A DNA stretch of 64,000 nt, from positions 2,604,001-2,668,000 of the forward strand of contig NZ_CP024201.1 of assembly GCF_002749615.1 (NCBI RefSeq), in the 5' to 3' direction. The DNA is from Caulobacter mirabilis (GTDB lineage: Bacteria; Pseudomonadota; Alphaproteobacteria; Caulobacterales; Caulobacteraceae). The stretch's first letter is position 1; each line of letters begins with the position of its first letter. Below the pieces are notes generated by a model that worked only from the letters and a program-made list of their open reading frames with translations, did not search any database and had not been told where the DNA came from. The position numbers were made by a program, and so were the translations under genes. Shown one piece after another: positions 9,440-17,585 of the stretch.

Positions 9440-9934
9440 ATGAGACAGCTCGCCTTCGTCGGCTTGATCGCCGCCGCCCTCGCCGCCGCCACGCCGGCCC
9501 TGGCCCAGAACGCCGGGCAGATCATTCAGGTTCGCCGCGGCGCCAGCTGCGCCGGCTGCAACCTTTTCCAGGCCGATCTGTCGAGCCGCGAGTTGGGCGG
9601 CCTCAACCTGTCCCGCGCGCGCCTGCGCCAGGCCGACCTGAGCCTGACGGTCATGAACCGCGCCAGCTTCGCCGGCGCCGACCTGCGCGACGTCAACGCC
9701 TACGGCGGCGTCTTCGGCGGAGCGAACTTCGCCGGCGCCGACCTGACCAACGCCACCTTCGTGGGGACCTATCTCGAAGGCGCGCGCTTCCAGGGCGCCA
9801 ACCTGCACGGCGCCAACTTCAGCGGCGCCGAGATGGACCGCGCCACGGGCCTGTCCCAGGCCCAGCTGAACCAGGCCTGCGGCGATCAGGCCACTTTGCT
9901 TCCGCGAGGACTTCGCATACCGGCGTGTCGTTAA
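9440..9934 (+). CDS. Exported pentapeptide-repeat protein, 164 aa
   Basis: It starts at ATG 9440 (MRQLAFVGLIAAALAAATPALAQ), a signal peptide with a cleavage site after ALA. A CAGC motif (RGASCAGCNLFQADLS) leads into tandem A(D/N)LxX pentapeptides (FAGADL, FAGANL and similar), which form a right-handed quadrilateral beta-helix. The end is capped by QLNQACGDQATLLPRGLRI and a final Cys. The same plan is seen in its neighbour at 10032, so the pair probably arose by duplication. Periplasmic or surface location is expected. Function unknown. Confidence 0.85.
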   Translation: MRQLAFVGLIAAALAAATPALAQNAGQIIQVRRGASCAGCNLFQADLSSRELGGLNLSRARLRQADLSLTVMNRASFAGADLRDVNAYGGVFGGANFAGADLTNATFVGTYLEGARFQGANLHGANFSGAEMDRATGLSQAQLNQACGDQATLLPRGLRIPACR

Positions 9935-10031
9935 ACCCAAGTCATTACTGCGATTTAAGTGGTTTTCCACCTGCTCCTGGGCGAAACCGTAGAGTATCAA
10001 CACCGCCTGGTCCGGAGCACTCAGTCTGTAG

Positions 10032-10928
10032 ATGACCCGCGTCGCCGCCGTCCTTTCCGCCCTTGTCCTGACGAGCCTGCCCCTGGCCGCGCCGGCTTAC
10101 GCGATGGTGGACGACAAGGACGTGGCGCGGATGGTGTCGTTCGGCGGCAACTGCCCCAAGTGCGACCTGTCGGGCCGTAGGCTCCAGAACGCCCGCTTCG
10201 CCGGCGCCAACTTCGCCGGCGCCTCCCTGGTCAACGCCGACCTGCGCGGGGCCACCTTCCTGGGGTCCAATTTCGCCGGCTCCAAGCTCATGAACGCCGA
10301 CCTGCGCGGCGCCGAGATCGCGGCCAGCAACTTCGCCGGCGCGAACCTGCAGAACGCCTCCCTCGACGGCGTCGAGGCCCCCGGCGTCAACTTCGCCAAG
10401 GCTGTCCTCAACAACGTCACCGCCCGCGGCGCCGAGCTGCCGAGCGCCAACCTCGTCGGCGCCAGCATGGTGAGCTCAAACTTCACCGGCGCCGAGCTGC
10501 CGGGATCGCGCCTGGTGGATGTCGACGCCCGCGAGACCAATTTCAGCAACGCCGAGCTGACCGGCGCGGCGATGACCAACGCACGTCTCGATCGGGCCAC
10601 GTTCCGCGGCGCCGACCTGGACGGCGCCAACCTGGTCGGGGCCAGCCTGGTGGGCGCCGACCTGCGCGGCGCCAGCATGGACGGGGCGAACCTGTCCGGC
10701 ACCAACCTGTCGGGGGTCCACGGCCTGCGCCAGGATCAGCTGGAATCGGCCTGCGGCGACGACCGGACCCGGCTGCCGGCGCCCAACCTCAAGCTGCGGG
10801 CCTGCCGCGGCGGCCGCAACATCGTCATCATCCGCTCGCCCCGGCCGCCGGAAGCGCTGCGGCCGCCTGCACCGCCCCGTCCTCCGGAACCGATCAGGCC
10901 GCCGGAACCGCCGAGGCCGCCCCGCTAG
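10032..10928 (+). CDS. Exported pentapeptide-repeat protein with proline-rich tail, 298 aa
   Basis: A signal peptide (TRVAAVLSALVLTSLPLAAPAYA) is followed by a GGNCPKCDLSGR CxxC motif, then about 200 residues of pentapeptide repeats (FAGANFAGASL, ADLRGA and similar). Next comes the same cap as its neighbour, QLESACGDDRTRLPAP with a later Cys. The last 30 or so residues are a Pro/Arg/Glu tail of repeated RPPEP units, which could span peptidoglycan or bind a partner. It lies 97 bases after the 9440 gene. Role unknown. Confidence 0.85.
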   Translation: MTRVAAVLSALVLTSLPLAAPAYAMVDDKDVARMVSFGGNCPKCDLSGRRLQNARFAGANFAGASLVNADLRGATFLGSNFAGSKLMNADLRGAEIAASNFAGANLQNASLDGVEAPGVNFAKAVLNNVTARGAELPSANLVGASMVSSNFTGAELPGSRLVDVDARETNFSNAELTGAAMTNARLDRATFRGADLDGANLVGASLVGADLRGASMDGANLSGTNLSGVHGLRQDQLESACGDDRTRLPAPNLKLRACRGGRNIVIIRSPRPPEALRPPAPPRPPEPIRPPEPPRPPR

Positions 10929-10944
10929 CCGGCGCGACGACCTC

Positions 10945-10970
10945 CGCCGCCGATCACTTGATCGGCGGCG
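10945..10970. terminator. Perfect 12-bp stem hairpin over the aspS stop codon
   Basis: Twelve complementary bases on each side (CGCCGCCGATCA / TGATCGGCGGCG) with only two bases between. The hairpin lies in the 25-base space between the convergent pentapeptide gene and aspS and includes the aspS TGA. It has no T-run, so intrinsic termination is uncertain. Confidence 0.45.
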
Positions 10971-12783
10971 CCAGGCGGATGTGCAGTTCCTTGAGCTGAC
11001 GCTCCTCGACCTCGGACGGCGCGTTCATCAGCAGGTCCTGGCCCTGCTGGTTCAGCGGGAAGGCGATGACCTCGCGGATCGCCGTCTCGCCGGCCAGCAG
11101 CATGACGATACGGTCGATGCCCGGGGCCAGGCCGCCGTGCGGCGGCGCGCCGTAGCGGAAGGCGTTCAGCATGCCGCCGAACTGGCTCTCGACCACGTCC
11201 GCGCCGTAGCCGGCGACGTCGAAGGCCTTGAGCATGATCTCGGCCTTGTGGTTCCGGATCGCGCCCGAGCACAGCTCGTAGCCGTTGCAGACGATGTCGT
11301 ACTGATAGGCGCGGATCGACAGCGGGTCCTGGGTCTCCAGGGCCTCCAGGCCGCCCTGCGGCATCGAGAACGGGTTGTGGCTGAAGTCGACCTTCTTCTC
11401 GTCCTCGTTCCACTCGAACATCGGGAAGTCGACGATCCAGCAGAACTTGAACTGGTCCTCGTCGACCAGCTTCAGCTCCGTCCCCACGCGGGTGCGGGCC
11501 AGGCCAGCGAACTTGGCGAAGGCCTTGGGATCGCCGGCCACGAAGAAGGCGGCGTCGCCCTTGCCCAGGCCCAGCGAAGTCATCAGGGCCTCGGTCGGCT
11601 CCTGACCCAGGTTCTTGGCGATCGGCCCGCCCCAGGCGCCCTGATCGTCCGACCAGAAGATGTAGCCCAGGCCCGGCTGGCCCTCGCCCTGCGCCCAGCT
11701 GTTCATGCGATCGCAGAAGGCGCGGCTGCCGCCGGTCGGCGCCGGGATCGCCCAGACGGCGTTCTTTTCGTCCGCGCCCAGGATCTTGGCGAACAGGCCG
11801 AAGCCGCCGTCACGGAAATGGTCCGACACCACCTGCATCTTGATCGGATTGCGCAGGTCGGGCTTGTCGCTGCCGTACCAGCTCATCGACTGTTCGTAGG
11901 TCAGGCGCTCGAAGCCCCTGTGCTCGGAGACCTGGCCGAAGTCGTTGGTGAAGCTGTGGGTCTGGTCGATCGGCGAGACCGGCTTGCCGTTCGCGAACTC
12001 CACGAAGACGCCGTGCATCACCGGCTCGATGGCCGCGAACACGTCGTCCTGGGTGACGAAGCTCATCTCGACGTCGAGCTGGTAGAATTCCAGGGAACGG
12101 TCGGCGCGCAGGTCCTCGTCGCGGAAGCAGGGCGCGATCTGGAAGTAGCGGTCGAAGCCCGAGACCATCAGCAGCTGCTTGAACTGCTGCGGCGCCTGCG
12201 GCAGGGCGTAGAACTTCGACGGATGCAGGCGCGAGGGCACCAGGAAGTCGCGCGCGCCTTCCGGCGACGAGGCCGTCAGGATCGGGGTCTGGTACTCGAG
12301 GAAGCCCTGCTCGACCATGCGGTGGCGGATCGAGTGGATGACCTTGCTGCGCAGCACGATGTTGCGGTGCAGGGTCTCGCGGCGCAGGTCGAGGTAGCGG
12401 TGCTTGAGGCGGATCTCCTCGGGGTAGTCCGGCTCGCCGAACACCGGCAGCGGCAGTTCGGCGGCTTCCGACAGCACCTCGACCGACTTCACGCGGATCT
12501 CGATCTCGCCGGTCGGCAGGTTTGCGTTCACGGTGTCGGCCGAGCGGGCGACGACTTCGCCGTCGACGCGGATCACGCTCTCGGTGCGGACGCGCTCGAC
12601 CAGGTCGAAACCGGGCGTCGAGGGCGACACCACCAGCTGGGTCAGGCCGTAGTGGTCGCGCAGGTCGACGAAGACCAGGCCGCCGTGGTCGCGCTTGCGG
12701 TGGATCCAGCCGGACAGGCGGACATTGGCGCCGGTGTCCGAACCCCGGAGCTGACCACAGGTATGAGTGCGATAGGCGTGCAT
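10954..12783 (-). CDS. aspS: Aspartyl-tRNA synthetase
   Basis: A 609-aa class II synthetase of bacterial type. It has an N-terminal OB anticodon-binding domain ([20 protein letters not shown]), motif 2 region ([10 protein letters not shown]), the large GAD insertion typical of bacterial AspRS, and motif 3 ([13 protein letters not shown]). It charges tRNA-Asp, and many alphaproteobacterial versions also charge tRNA-Asn. Start is the ATG at 12783. Length is normal. Confidence 0.98.
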   Translation of the reverse strand: MHAYRTHTCGQLRGSDTGANVRLSGWIHRKRDHGGLVFVDLRDHYGLTQLVVSPSTPGFDLVERVRTESVIRVDGEVVARSADTVNANLPTGEIEIRVKSVEVLSEAAELPLPVFGEPDYPEEIRLKHRYLDLRRETLHRNIVLRSKVIHSIRHRMVEQGFLEYQTPILTASSPEGARDFLVPSRLHPSKFYALPQAPQQFKQLLMVSGFDRYFQIAPCFRDEDLRADRSLEFYQLDVEMSFVTQDDVFAAIEPVMHGVFVEFANGKPVSPIDQTHSFTNDFGQVSEHRGFERLTYEQSMSWYGSDKPDLRNPIKMQVVSDHFRDGGFGLFAKILGADEKNAVWAIPAPTGGSRAFCDRMNSWAQGEGQPGLGYIFWSDDQGAWGGPIAKNLGQEPTEALMTSLGLGKGDAAFFVAGDPKAFAKFAGLARTRVGTELKLVDEDQFKFCWIVDFPMFEWNEDEKKVDFSHNPFSMPQGGLEALETQDPLSIRAYQYDIVCNGYELCSGAIRNHKAEIMLKAFDVAGYGADVVESQFGGMLNAFRYGAPPHGGLAPGIDRIVMLLAGETAIREVIAFPLNQQGQDLLMNAPSEVEERQLKELHIRLAPPIK

Positions 12784-12876
12784 GATTTCAGTCGTCTTCT
12801 GGCGGCGCGAAGCCGGATTCCGGGAGGCGCGTTAGGGCGCATGCGGGGGGTGGATTGTCAAGGATTCTAGAACCCG

Positions 12877-14715
12877 TCAGGGCGACGGGGAGCCCGCGGG
12901 AAGGGCCAAGCAGTTCGTATCCGGGTTGAACCAGGCCAGACTGCGTGGCTCCGGGTGAAGCGCGTATCGTTTCGGATGGAGACAGACCTTGTTCCGGCTC
13001 TCGACCCTGAGCCCGGGACGCGACGATTGGGACAAGAGCACGCGGGCTAATGTCAGCTTCCTGTCCTCATCCAGCATCGCGAACGCTTCGGGCATCCCCT
13101 TTACCATCGGCAACAGGCCGATCTTGGCGTCCAGCGGCAGGCCCGACGCTCGCCTGATGTCGACGCGCGCGCCTGGTGCGCGCCGCAAAAGATCACAGAA
13201 GCGCCCCTTGTCCGCGGTCCAGACATCGTCCGCCACCGTACGGCAACGGGCCCGCGCCTCGTCGGCCGCCTCCGGAAGCCCCACCTGACCGGTCCAGTCG
13301 ACGAAATCGCCGAACGCCAGCGCATTCGACCCCGCGATGTCGGCCGTGACGAAGGTCACGTCGTAGGCCTCCCCGGGACGCCCTTTCAGCCACAGCACCG
13401 CCCCGAGTTGGCGCAGATAGTAGTAGCCTCCGCTCGCCTCGCCTTGCGCCGGCGCGAGCGCGAGCGCGGCCCAGTCCCATCCTGGACAAAGCAGCGAGAA
13501 CGTCGCCGCGGTCGCCGCGAGGGCGCGGTCCGATCCCAGCGCCTTCGCGGCCGCCGAGAGCTCGGCATGGGCCTGGCGACACTCTCGCTCGACGTTCGAG
13601 GCGCCCTGGTCGGCGACGGCCTCGGCCGCGGCCAGGAGTCTGCCCACCGACCGGTCGGCGCGATTCGAGGCGGCGATCCAGGCCTCGCAGGGCGCTCGAT
13701 CCGCCTCGCGCCTCCCCGCGCAGGGATCGAACGGCGCCGGATCGACGGCGACGGCGCTCACCACCAGTCGACGCACCCGCTCGTCGGCGCCCGGATGCTC
13801 ATAGGTCAGAGAGAAATGGTCCCAAGTCCTGGATTTCCCCGCCGCGATCCGCCCGCCCGCTCCGCCGGTCAGCCGCGACAACAGATATCCGCCGGCGTCC
13901 GGCGCATACCCTGCCCGCCGCAGCGCCGACAGCGCATAGGCGTCCGCTGCCAGCTCCTCTTCCGGGCTGCGTTTTCGCGCCGCGTCCGAATCCATTCGCC
14001 GGACATGACGGCGGCGCTCGTCCAGGAGGCCCATGAGCCCCTCCCGGATATGGTCTCCGAACAGGACCGACCCGACCAATGTCAGGCCGATGACGACACT
14101 GTCGATGTCGTTGTTGCTGTCCTCCTCCTTGCTGACGCCGACGCGCTCTTCGATCTCGTCGCTCAAAGCGTCGGCCGACTTGAAAAGAATAGCGAAGGTT
14201 CCCGCGATCGTCAGGTTGCGTAGCACCGTGCTGCCTTCGAAATCCCGGATCCACTCTCGTTGCTGTCGAGTTTCGAGCCTCGCCAGCAGGGAAACATGCG
14301 ACAGATGGAGGTGGGCGGCTTCATGCGCGATGACGAAGGCCAACTCGTCTTCGTACTGCAGCTCGGTCAGCAACGAGCGACAGACGACCACGCGGCCGGC
14401 CGGGGTCGCGAACGCCGAAAGCGCGTCACAGTCCCAGACCTCGACGGCGATCTCCCGCCCCGTCGCCGCTTGGAGCCGGTCGGAGACGCGCGCCAGGACG
14501 TCGACCAGCGCCCTCGGCGCCGGCGGCGGAGCCCCGAAGACGTCCGGTGCGTCAGTGCTAAGGAAGTCGGCCGCCTGCCTCGGATCGGAGACCTCAAACC
14601 GCTTTCGGTTGGGCGAGACGCCGAACGCATCGCTGATCTGGTCGATTTCGCCCAGCGAGACGCAACCGGCGAGCAGCAAGCCGATCGCAAAGACGGGCGC
14701 CGCTCTAGCGCCCAC
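12877..14715 (-). CDS. M48-family metallopeptidase lipoprotein
   Basis: A 612-aa protein with a lipobox signal (FAIGLLLAGC, lipidated Cys18), so it is probably membrane-anchored in the periplasm. The zinc motif HEAAHLHLSH places His131, Glu132 and His135, and EELAADAYAL near residue 253 supplies the third ligand, as in M48 enzymes. The roughly 300-residue C-terminal half has paired Cys residues and alpha-helical, TPR-like character without a named domain. Its start overlaps the end of the 125-aa gene by 11 bases, so it is the last gene of a coupled unit with CHASE2. Candidate substrates are misfolded or outer-membrane proteins, as for BepA, but that is inference. Confidence 0.85.
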   Translation of the reverse strand: MGARAAPVFAIGLLLAGCVSLGEIDQISDAFGVSPNRKRFEVSDPRQAADFLSTDAPDVFGAPPPAPRALVDVLARVSDRLQAATGREIAVEVWDCDALSAFATPAGRVVVCRSLLTELQYEDELAFVIAHEAAHLHLSHVSLLARLETRQQREWIRDFEGSTVLRNLTIAGTFAILFKSADALSDEIEERVGVSKEEDSNNDIDSVVIGLTLVGSVLFGDHIREGLMGLLDERRRHVRRMDSDAARKRSPEEELAADAYALSALRRAGYAPDAGGYLLSRLTGGAGGRIAAGKSRTWDHFSLTYEHPGADERVRRLVVSAVAVDPAPFDPCAGRREADRAPCEAWIAASNRADRSVGRLLAAAEAVADQGASNVERECRQAHAELSAAAKALGSDRALAATAATFSLLCPGWDWAALALAPAQGEASGGYYYLRQLGAVLWLKGRPGEAYDVTFVTADIAGSNALAFGDFVDWTGQVGLPEAADEARARCRTVADDVWTADKGRFCDLLRRAPGARVDIRRASGLPLDAKIGLLPMVKGMPEAFAMLDEDRKLTLARVLLSQSSRPGLRVESRNKVCLHPKRYALHPEPRSLAWFNPDTNCLALPAGSPSP

Positions 14716-15082
14716 AGGCTTCCCGCGTGGCCATGTCGATCAGGCCGCGCGTTCCCCGGTCCTTTTCGCCACCGACGGTTCGGAGAGACTTGAACCAGCT
14801 CCATTCGAACTGCGACGCCGGGGCCCAGTAGTCTCGATCGCCCGCCCGCACCCGAAGCATGAAGCGTCGCCCCTGGTAGATCAGAAGCGGGAAACGCACC
14901 TCTGCCGGCTTCGCGCGTCGCCGCGCCTCGAAGTCCTCGTAGAAGACAAGCTCCGTGTCGGCCGCCCTAGGGCGGCAGGCGACGCCAAGAGGATCGCCGT
15001 TGTCCGGCGCGGCCCAGGCGCCGAGCAGAATCAGTCCAGCCGACAGCGAGAACAGGCCCCATCGCATCCCGCGGCTCGTCAT
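14705..15082 (-). CDS. Hypothetical exported protein, 125 aa
   Basis: It starts at the ATG at 15082, which overlaps the CHASE2 stop by four bases (ATGA). The N-terminus (RWGLFSLSAGLILLGAWAA) is a signal peptide or single membrane anchor. The rest is soluble, rich in aromatic and charged residues (ELVFYEDFEARRRAKPAEV, DRDYWAPASQFEWSWFKSL), with two Cys. No family recognised. The tight coupling on both sides suggests it works with the CHASE2 protein and the M48 peptidase. Confidence 0.75.
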   Translation of the reverse strand: MTSRGMRWGLFSLSAGLILLGAWAAPDNGDPLGVACRPRAADTELVFYEDFEARRRAKPAEVRFPLLIYQGRRFMLRVRAGDRDYWAPASQFEWSWFKSLRTVGGEKDRGTRGLIDMATREACGR

Positions 15083-16575
15083 CCCGTCGCCCTCCCTTCC
15101 GTCTTCCGTCCCAGACGGCGGGACATGAATCCGACCCCCACGCCCACAGCGGCCGTCGCCGACCAGGCTCCGACCCAGTACCCAGGGCTGATGTGCAAAC
15201 CGAACCACTCGATCAGCGCGACCAGGACGATTGCACCGGCCATGGGGATCCTGTTGGCCGTGATGTCGGCGACCGCCAGACGGCCGCTGTCGACCGGCTC
15301 GCCTCGGACAACGACGTTCAGCCAGGCCAGCCCCGACGCCAGCAGGAAGGAGAACAGTAGGAGCGTGAAGGCCTCCAGCATCCGATAGGCCTTGGGCTCC
15401 AGGCCGAACGGCGGCTCCGCCCTCCACGCGGCGCCCCGCAAGGTGACGAGATTGTCCAGCGCCATGGCGTGGGCATAGACGCTGGGAAGCATTCCATAGA
15501 CCGGCGTAGCCTCCTGATCTCCCGCGTTGAAGGCGAACGCGCCGCCATAGAAGACGACGGCGTCGGCGAGCTGCGCAAACCGGTCCGGAGCCTGTCCGGG
15601 AAGGTCGGCCGCCGAAACGGAGGCGATCGGCCGCCCCTCAAGCCGATAGCGCTCGGGCAGACCGAGCCCGGGCGCCGAGATGGGCGCGAAGCCGAAGGCC
15701 AGCTTAACCGCCCGGCCCAGCCGTCCGCCGGATATTCGGCTGCAGACTGAAAGACCGTCTGCGTCCTTGGTCGTGCAATCGCCCGGCGGCGCGCTCCAGT
15801 AGATGTCGATCAGGCTGATGTTCCGTTCGGCGACCGACCGCGCGACATCGGGGTAGAAGCGACGCAGCAAGGTCATCGCTGCCCGGTCGACGGTCGGCGA
15901 GACCACGCCCCTGACCGAGTAGCCGCCGTTTTCCGCCATCTCCCTCGGAGCCCCGACCGACACCAGCTCGATGTTCGGATGCGTGTTCGCCAAGTTCCGC
16001 AACTCCGGGAGGATCACCACCTCCCCGTCCGGCCCGCTAGCGACCGCCAGATAGACAGGCGTCGCGTCCGCCACGGCCGCCAGCCTCCTTGTGAAGGCCG
16101 CGATGTCCGCCGGCCCGTGCCGGGCGTCGACGAACAGGAAGTCGATCATGATCCCCTTCGGCCGCGCCAAGGCCATCTGTTCGATCAGGTCAGCGTGGTC
16201 CCGCAGGGGCAGCGGCCATGCGGCGTCCCAGTTCCGCAGGTAGTCCTCACCAACCGTGACCACGGCGACCTTGGGCCGGTTCGTCCGGGGATAGGAAACC
16301 GACCAGACGTTCGCGGCGAGGTCGCGCGCCGCCCCATCGAACTTGGTGAAGAGGTGGTAGGGGTCGAGCGCCAGCAACGCCAGGCTGGCCGCGATGAGGA
16401 TGACGTGGGCAAAGGCCAAGCGTCGAATCTTCCATAGGATCATCTGGCCGCGCGCCGGCCCGGACGCCGCGGTCGCGGGCGCGTCTGCCGGCTCATTCAA
16501 GGCGCTTCCCGTCACAGTTCCCCCCCGGCCGTCCGATCGCGAAGGTGGCGTCGCCGGCAAACACTCGTCAACCAT
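15079..16575 (-). CDS. CHASE2-domain membrane protein without an output domain
   Basis: A 498-aa protein. A membrane helix at about residues 52-70 (HVILIAASLALLALDPY) precedes an extracytoplasmic CHASE2 domain (VAVVTVGEDYLRNWDAAWPL, ARPKGIMIDFLFVDAR, and late VVFYGGAFAFNAGD). Three C-terminal membrane helices follow, and the chain then stops. CHASE2 normally feeds a cyclase or histidine kinase, but neither is present. ATG 16575 is used; an internal Met45 just before the first helix is an alternative start. It heads the unit with the 125-aa protein and the M48 lipoprotein. Confidence 0.85.
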   Translation of the reverse strand: MVDECLPATPPSRSDGRGGTVTGSALNEPADAPATAASGPARGQMILWKIRRLAFAHVILIAASLALLALDPYHLFTKFDGAARDLAANVWSVSYPRTNRPKVAVVTVGEDYLRNWDAAWPLPLRDHADLIEQMALARPKGIMIDFLFVDARHGPADIAAFTRRLAAVADATPVYLAVASGPDGEVVILPELRNLANTHPNIELVSVGAPREMAENGGYSVRGVVSPTVDRAAMTLLRRFYPDVARSVAERNISLIDIYWSAPPGDCTTKDADGLSVCSRISGGRLGRAVKLAFGFAPISAPGLGLPERYRLEGRPIASVSAADLPGQAPDRFAQLADAVVFYGGAFAFNAGDQEATPVYGMLPSVYAHAMALDNLVTLRGAAWRAEPPFGLEPKAYRMLEAFTLLLFSFLLASGLAWLNVVVRGEPVDSGRLAVADITANRIPMAGAIVLVALIEWFGLHISPGYWVGAWSATAAVGVGVGFMSRRLGRKTEGRATG

Positions 16576-16684
16576 GATTCAAGGCGAGCCGACCGGCGGC
16601 CGTCCACAGACCGCCGCCGGCTATCCCCCGGCGGCGGCGGTCGCCGCCCTCGCCTGCGCGCGGCGCCGTGGTAAACCCGCCGTT

Positions 16685-17362
16685 GTGAATACGCGTCCTC
16701 GCCAGCTGACGATCCCGCTGCAGAACCCGCCGCTCTACACGCGCGCGGCGTTCGCGACGTCCGACGCCAACGCCGAGGCGGTGCGGGCGGTCGAGCGCTG
16801 GCCGGCCTGGCCGAACGGCGCGCTGGCCCTGGTCGGACCGGAAGGGTGCGGCAAGTCCCACCTGGCCACGATCTGGACGGAGCGCGCCGGCGCGGCCGTC
16901 TGGCGCCCCGAGATAGCCCTGGCCGACCTGGCCGGACGGCCGATCCTGGTCGAGGACGCCGACCGGGCCGGCGACGAGACGCTGTTCCACCTGATCAACC
17001 GCGCGACGCTGGACGGCGGCCTGCTGCTGACCTCGCGGCTGCGGCCGACGGCCTGGGCCTGCGCCCTGCCCGACCTGCGGTCACGGCTGAACGCCCTGAC
17101 CACGGCCGAGATCGACGAACCCGACGACGCCCTGCTGATCGCATTGCTGGAGGCCCAGTTCCGCGAACGCCTGCGCCGCCCCGCGCCGGATCTCTACGAG
17201 TATCTCCTCAAGCGCATGCCGCGCTCTGTGGCCGCCGTCCGCGAGACCGTACGCCTGCTCGACGAGGCGGCCGGCGAACAGGGCCGCCCGCTGAACCGCC
17301 TCCTGGCGCGCGAGGTGCTGGACGCTGTCGAGGCCGATCTTGGGGACGCTCTCGACGACTAG
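16685..17362 (+). CDS. hdaA: DnaA-related regulatory ATPase HdaA
   Basis: A 225-aa protein from GTG 16685 (NTRPRQLTIPLQNPPLYTR), which gives the usual Hda start. An in-frame ATG at 16574 would add 37 low-complexity residues, and no clear ribosome site supports either start. It has a Walker A of relaxed form (GPEGCGKSHLA), a Walker B (RPILVEDADR), and a C-terminal AAA+ lid with SVAAVRETVRLLD. Hda-type proteins act with the DNA polymerase clamp, through a QLxLPL-like N-terminal motif (here QLTIPL), to drive DnaA-ATP hydrolysis and limit re-initiation. It is divergent from the CHASE2 gene. Confidence 0.85.
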   Translation: MNTRPRQLTIPLQNPPLYTRAAFATSDANAEAVRAVERWPAWPNGALALVGPEGCGKSHLATIWTERAGAAVWRPEIALADLAGRPILVEDADRAGDETLFHLINRATLDGGLLLTSRLRPTAWACALPDLRSRLNALTTAEIDEPDDALLIALLEAQFRERLRRPAPDLYEYLLKRMPRSVAAVRETVRLLDEAAGEQGRPLNRLLAREVLDAVEADLGDALDD

Positions 17363-17377
17363 GAACAGTACTCAACA

Positions 17378-17485
17378 CCGGTCATCCCGGCGAAGGCCGG
17401 GACCCAGATTCAGGCTCCGCGACGGGTGATTTCGCGTCGGATCAAGGCCCTACGACTGGACCCCGGCCTTCGCCGGGGCGACCGG
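17378..17485. repeat. Palindromic element (CCGGCGAAGGCCGGGACCC arms)
   Basis: Two arms about 28 bases long, beginning at 17378 and ending at 17485, are complementary apart from a few mismatches (CCCGGCGAAGGCCGGGACCCAG against CTGGACCCCGGCCTTCGCCGGGG). About 50 bases separate them. It lies between the 3' ends of hdaA and the convergent lectin/HExxH gene. It shares the GCGAAGGC(G/C)GGGACCCA core with the elements at 38797 and 42257. Confidence 0.75.
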
Positions 17486-17585
17486 ATGGAGGAAAGCGAC
17501 CAAGACTTTGAAATCCCTAGCCGCCAATTGAGTCCGGCCCTCGCTGAAGGGCGACGGCCGGCAAGCCCCGGCCGCCGCACCGTGG

